Positions 61,743 to 64,000 of a stretch of DNA of 64,000 nt are shown piece by piece. The notes under the pieces were generated by a model. The model saw only the letters and a list, made by a program, of their open reading frames with translations. It did not search any database and had not been told where the DNA came from. Source of the DNA: Methanobacterium_D sp040373355 (GTDB lineage Archaea > Methanobacteriota > Methanobacteria > Methanobacteriales > Methanobacteriaceae). The translations under genes and the position numbers were made by a program. Within the stretch, counting starts at the first letter, position 1, and the number at the start of each line of letters is the position of its first letter. Location of the stretch: positions 1,054,001 through 1,118,000 of the forward strand of contig NZ_CP166866.1 of assembly GCF_047495555.1 (NCBI RefSeq), given 5' to 3'.

Positions 61743-62174
61743 TCAGTATTTCATGATCATTTTAAGCCTTTCAAGTTCTTTAGCTACTTTATCACGCTTA
61801 TCAGAGACCATTTCTTCTGAATCTACACATAGCCCTCCTGTAGGGCATGAAAGAACGCAGCGCGGAGTTTCCTGATCAATACATAGGTTACATTTTTTAG
61901 CGATACCCTCTTCATCCATATGGATTGCTCCAATTGGACAGGAATCTCTACACAGGCTGCAGCCTATACATGCATCTTCATTGATGACAATTGCTCCATC
62001 GACTTCTTCGATGGCATCTTCAGGACATATGGTTAAACATGGTGCTCTATCGGGTGCACAATGTCTGCAGTGAAGTGAGACGCCGCTAATAACTCTTATT
62101 GCATTTTGGGGACATTCGCGCTCGCATTTTGAGCAGTCCTCGCAAAGCTCCGGCCGTGAAATTAACTCTTTCAT
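61743..62174 (-). CDS. porF: Ferredoxin-type protein PorF
   Basis: The 143-aa protein carries four cluster motifs: CEDCSKCERECPQNAI, CRHCAPDRAPCLTICPEDAI, CIGCSLCRDSCPIGAI and CNLCIDQETPRCVLSCPTGGL. In Methanothermobacter the por locus ends with two such genes, porE and porF, probably electron carriers for pyruvate synthase. Its order after porB and a 164-aa relative supports porF. Gap to the next gene is 11 nt. Confidence 0.85.
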   Translation of the reverse strand: MKELISRPELCEDCSKCERECPQNAIRVISGVSLHCRHCAPDRAPCLTICPEDAIEEVDGAIVINEDACIGCSLCRDSCPIGAIHMDEEGIAKKCNLCIDQETPRCVLSCPTGGLCVDSEEMVSDKRDKVAKELERLKMIMKY

Positions 62175-62185
62175 CTTTATGCCTC

Positions 62186-62680
62186 CTATTTAAGAGCATC
62201 CTTTGCCCTTGAACCATGTGTCAGAACATTTACAAGTCCTGATTTCTTTTTGGTCTTTTTGTTGATGCCTGATATCTTTTCGATGTGCTTTGCCTGTTTT
62301 TCAAGCTTCATCTTTTCAGGGTCTATTATTGCAATTGCCCTTTTTGAACATGCTTTTATACATGCGGGTGTATCAAGATCAGGGCACTGACTGCATTTTT
62401 GTGCTTTTCTCTCGTGCATTACTACTGATCCAAATGGACAGATAAGCATACACAGTGAACAGCCTATGCACTTTTCAGTGTCTACTGATTTCTCGTCAAT
62501 TGCATCAGTAGGGCATATTCTTTTGCAGGGAGCATCTTCGCACTGCTGGCAAATAATTGGGTAGTAAGAACCTTCTACTTCTCTTACCATGATTCTTGAT
62601 GTGCCGTGAAGTTGTGAACAAGCTTCTTCACAATCCATGCATCCATCGCAAATCTCTGGTTGAATTAGTATTTTTTCCAA
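62186..62680 (-). CDS. porE: Ferredoxin-type protein PorE
   Basis: The 164-aa protein has CDGCMDCEEACSQLHG, CQQCEDAPCKRICPTDAI, CIGCSLCMLICPFGSV and CSQCPDLDTPACIKACSKRAI, then a basic C-terminus (KINKKTKKKSG). It is the porE-like member, 11 nt after porB. Probably carries electrons for Por. Confidence 0.85.
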   Translation of the reverse strand: MEKILIQPEICDGCMDCEEACSQLHGTSRIMVREVEGSYYPIICQQCEDAPCKRICPTDAIDEKSVDTEKCIGCSLCMLICPFGSVVMHERKAQKCSQCPDLDTPACIKACSKRAIAIIDPEKMKLEKQAKHIEKISGINKKTKKKSGLVNVLTHGSRAKDALK

Positions 62681-62691
62681 GGTATTGCCCC

Positions 62692-63558
62692 CTATATTTT
62701 AAGTTCAGTACAAACCTGGTTAACATAAGTTTGGATTCTCTCTTTTTCTTCGTCAGCAAGGTGTTTAAACCGTTTTTGAGCATTTAAATATTCATTTACA
62801 GGTTTTCTTTGGATTGGCCTGTATGTTACTTTAAATTCACCATCGATAATTTCATAAAGTATCCATGCACCTGTATCAACAGCTAATCTTCCAAGTTCTA
62901 TTGTTTTTGATGGATCAAATCCCCATCCACTGGTACATGGCTGGTGAATGTGAATATATGCCGGTCCATCTATTTCTGTAGCCTTTTTAACTTTCTTCAT
63001 AAAGTCCTCAGGATATGAAATAGATGCTGTTGCAACATAAGGTACGCCATGTGCTGCCATTATCATTGGAATATTCTTTTTAGGTTTATCTTCACCAAAA
63101 CTTTCTTTTCCATGTGGCGATGTTGTTGTTGATGCTCCATATGGTGTTGCACCACTTCTTTGAACCCCTGTGTTCATGTAAGCTTCATTATCGTAACAAA
63201 TGTAAATTAGATTATGTCCTCTTTCCATTGCTCCGGATAATGACTGAAGTCCTATATCTGCAGTTCCGCCGTCTCCAGCAAAGGCAACTACATTAACATC
63301 ATCCTTTCCTTGTGCTTTAAGAGCTCTTTCAACTCCAGAAGCAACTGCAGCCGCATTTTCAAATGCTACGTGGATCCATGGGATTTTCCATGAAGTTTCA
63401 GGGTAAGGAGTGGTAATAACCTCGAGACATCCTGTTGCAGATACTGCCACGGTGTTTTCACCAAGCATTTTAAGAGCAAGTCTTGCAGCTATGGTAGCAC
63501 CGCATCCAGCACAACCTCTGTGTCCGGGAGCGAGTAATTCTTTTTCAGGTACTTCCAT
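62692..63558 (-). CDS. porB: Pyruvate:ferredoxin oxidoreductase beta subunit PorB
   Basis: PorB binds thiamine pyrophosphate. The 288-aa protein has GHRGCAGCGATIAARLALKML (Fe-S ligand CxxC), ATGCLEVITTPYPETSWKIPW, AFAGDGGTADIGLQSLSGA (TPP-binding GDG-N type) and YDNEAYMNTGVQRSGATPYGA. Later HQPCTSGWGFDPS has another cluster Cys. It lies one base after porA. Confidence 0.95.
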   Translation of the reverse strand: MEVPEKELLAPGHRGCAGCGATIAARLALKMLGENTVAVSATGCLEVITTPYPETSWKIPWIHVAFENAAAVASGVERALKAQGKDDVNVVAFAGDGGTADIGLQSLSGAMERGHNLIYICYDNEAYMNTGVQRSGATPYGASTTTSPHGKESFGEDKPKKNIPMIMAAHGVPYVATASISYPEDFMKKVKKATEIDGPAYIHIHQPCTSGWGFDPSKTIELGRLAVDTGAWILYEIIDGEFKVTYRPIQRKPVNEYLNAQKRFKHLADEEKERIQTYVNQVCTELKI

Positions 63559-63559
63559 T

Positions 63560-64000
63560 TTATGTTTCCTCCTCTTTGAGTCCTATCCAGTTAATTTTAT
63601 CTTCATCATCTGAATTTTTAGTTATATTGATTATATCTCTGATATCTTCATTTGAAACGTCACGTCCGCCAAGACCTAAAATGAATCCTCTTGCGTCTAC
63701 ATCCATCTTAGCTTTTATTTCATTGAATAGAACGCCTCCAATACCAAAGGATATGTTTTTATCCAGAACAGCTATTCTGTCAGCATTTTTGATTGCATTA
63801 AAGATTTCGTCTTTAGGGAATGGTCTGAAAACCACAACTTTAAGAAGTCCAACTTTTTGTCCTTGACTCCTTAATTTGTCAATAACTGCCTTAATTGTAC
63901 CACAGATAGATCCCATGGCTACAATGATTATTTCGGCATCGTCACACATGTAGTTTTCTACAAAATCATATTCACGTCCGAATTTTTCACCAAATTCTTT
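63560..64000 (-). CDS. porA: Pyruvate:ferredoxin oxidoreductase alpha subunit PorA, C-terminal part (runs off window)
   Basis: The frame enters from the right edge and ends at TAA 63560. The visible 146 residues contain EIIIVAMGSICGTIKAVIDKLRSQGQKVGLLKVVVFRPFP, then DRIAVLDKNISFGIGGVLFNEI. These are the C-terminal domain II/III features of PorA. It is the first por gene seen here in this direction. The N-terminus lies outside the window. Confidence 0.93.
   Translation of the reverse strand, partial: KEFGEKFGREYDFVENYMCDDAEIIIVAMGSICGTIKAVIDKLRSQGQKVGLLKVVVFRPFPKDEIFNAIKNADRIAVLDKNISFGIGGVLFNEIKAKMDVDARGFILGLGGRDVSNEDIRDIINITKNSDDEDKINWIGLKEEET

Overview
The window is chromosomal DNA of a hydrogenotrophic methanogenic archaeon, most likely a mesophilic Methanobacterium (Methanobacteriales). 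Evidence: a full CODH/acetyl-CoA synthase operon, por (pyruvate:ferredoxin oxidoreductase) genes with two polyferredoxin genes and fumarate hydratase alongside, YcaO of the McrA-thioglycine type, CofA, MfnE, TiaS, Thg1, aEF-1beta and geranylgeranyl reductase. The DNA is AT-rich. Many genes have GGTGAT or GGAGG ribosome sites, which decide several starts here. No CRISPR array, insertion sequence, integrase or rRNA is visible. Two tRNA genes are present.

Layout: 0-12.8 kb holds a MmgE/PrpD fragment, tiaS, an HTH regulator, a YbjQ/TIM-barrel pair, two tandem GT20 trehalose-phosphate-synthase paralogues, divergent serA, a JAMM protease, thg1, and a PRC-barrel/nadX pair. 12-20 kb: a tRNA-binding protein, cofA, a class III pilin with a TadC-like protein, an M24 peptidase, a HIT protein, an iron alcohol dehydrogenase and a frameshifted PAS histidine kinase. 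20-31.5 kb: a site-2 protease, ycaO overlapping a membrane molybdopterin oxidoreductase, two small His-rich membrane paralogues, pth2, mfnE, a tiny zinc-finger gene, aEF-1beta, and a GH15/sugar-porter operon. 32-39 kb: a TctA-like permease, a methyltransferase, TadA/TadB, and cobalt/nickel ECF genes cbiM-PDGLE-cbiQ without an ATPase. 39.6-47.8 kb: cdhABC-cooC-cdhDE-ferredoxin. 47.8-51.5 kb: ogt, geranylgeranyl reductase with a 55-residue ferredoxin, tRNA-Leu, tRNA-Thr and a phosphoesterase. 51.8-59 kb: phosphate uptake (HTH-PhoU, two PstS, PstCAB, PhoU). 59.5-64 kb: a PRC protein, fumA, an unknown gene and porF-porE-porB-porA.

How the genes work together: CODH/ACS makes acetyl-CoA from CO2, and Por carboxylates it to pyruvate. 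Fumarase serves the incomplete reductive TCA branch, SerA feeds serine, and NadX feeds NAD. The trehalose-type synthases, the GH15 hydrolase and the sugar porter suggest compatible-solute turnover.

Most notable observations: three genes (both GT20 paralogues and ogt) have no ATG, GTG or TTG able to give a full N-terminus, but each has an in-frame ATT 7-8 nt after a strong ribosome site. A 15-bp element is shared by the divergent serA and GT20 promoters. Three membrane proteins around a molybdenum oxidoreductase carry an H-x13-H helix reminiscent of cytochromes, in an order regarded as cytochrome-free. Short hairpins with mostly 3-nt loops are scattered in intergenic DNA, some enclosing stop codons.
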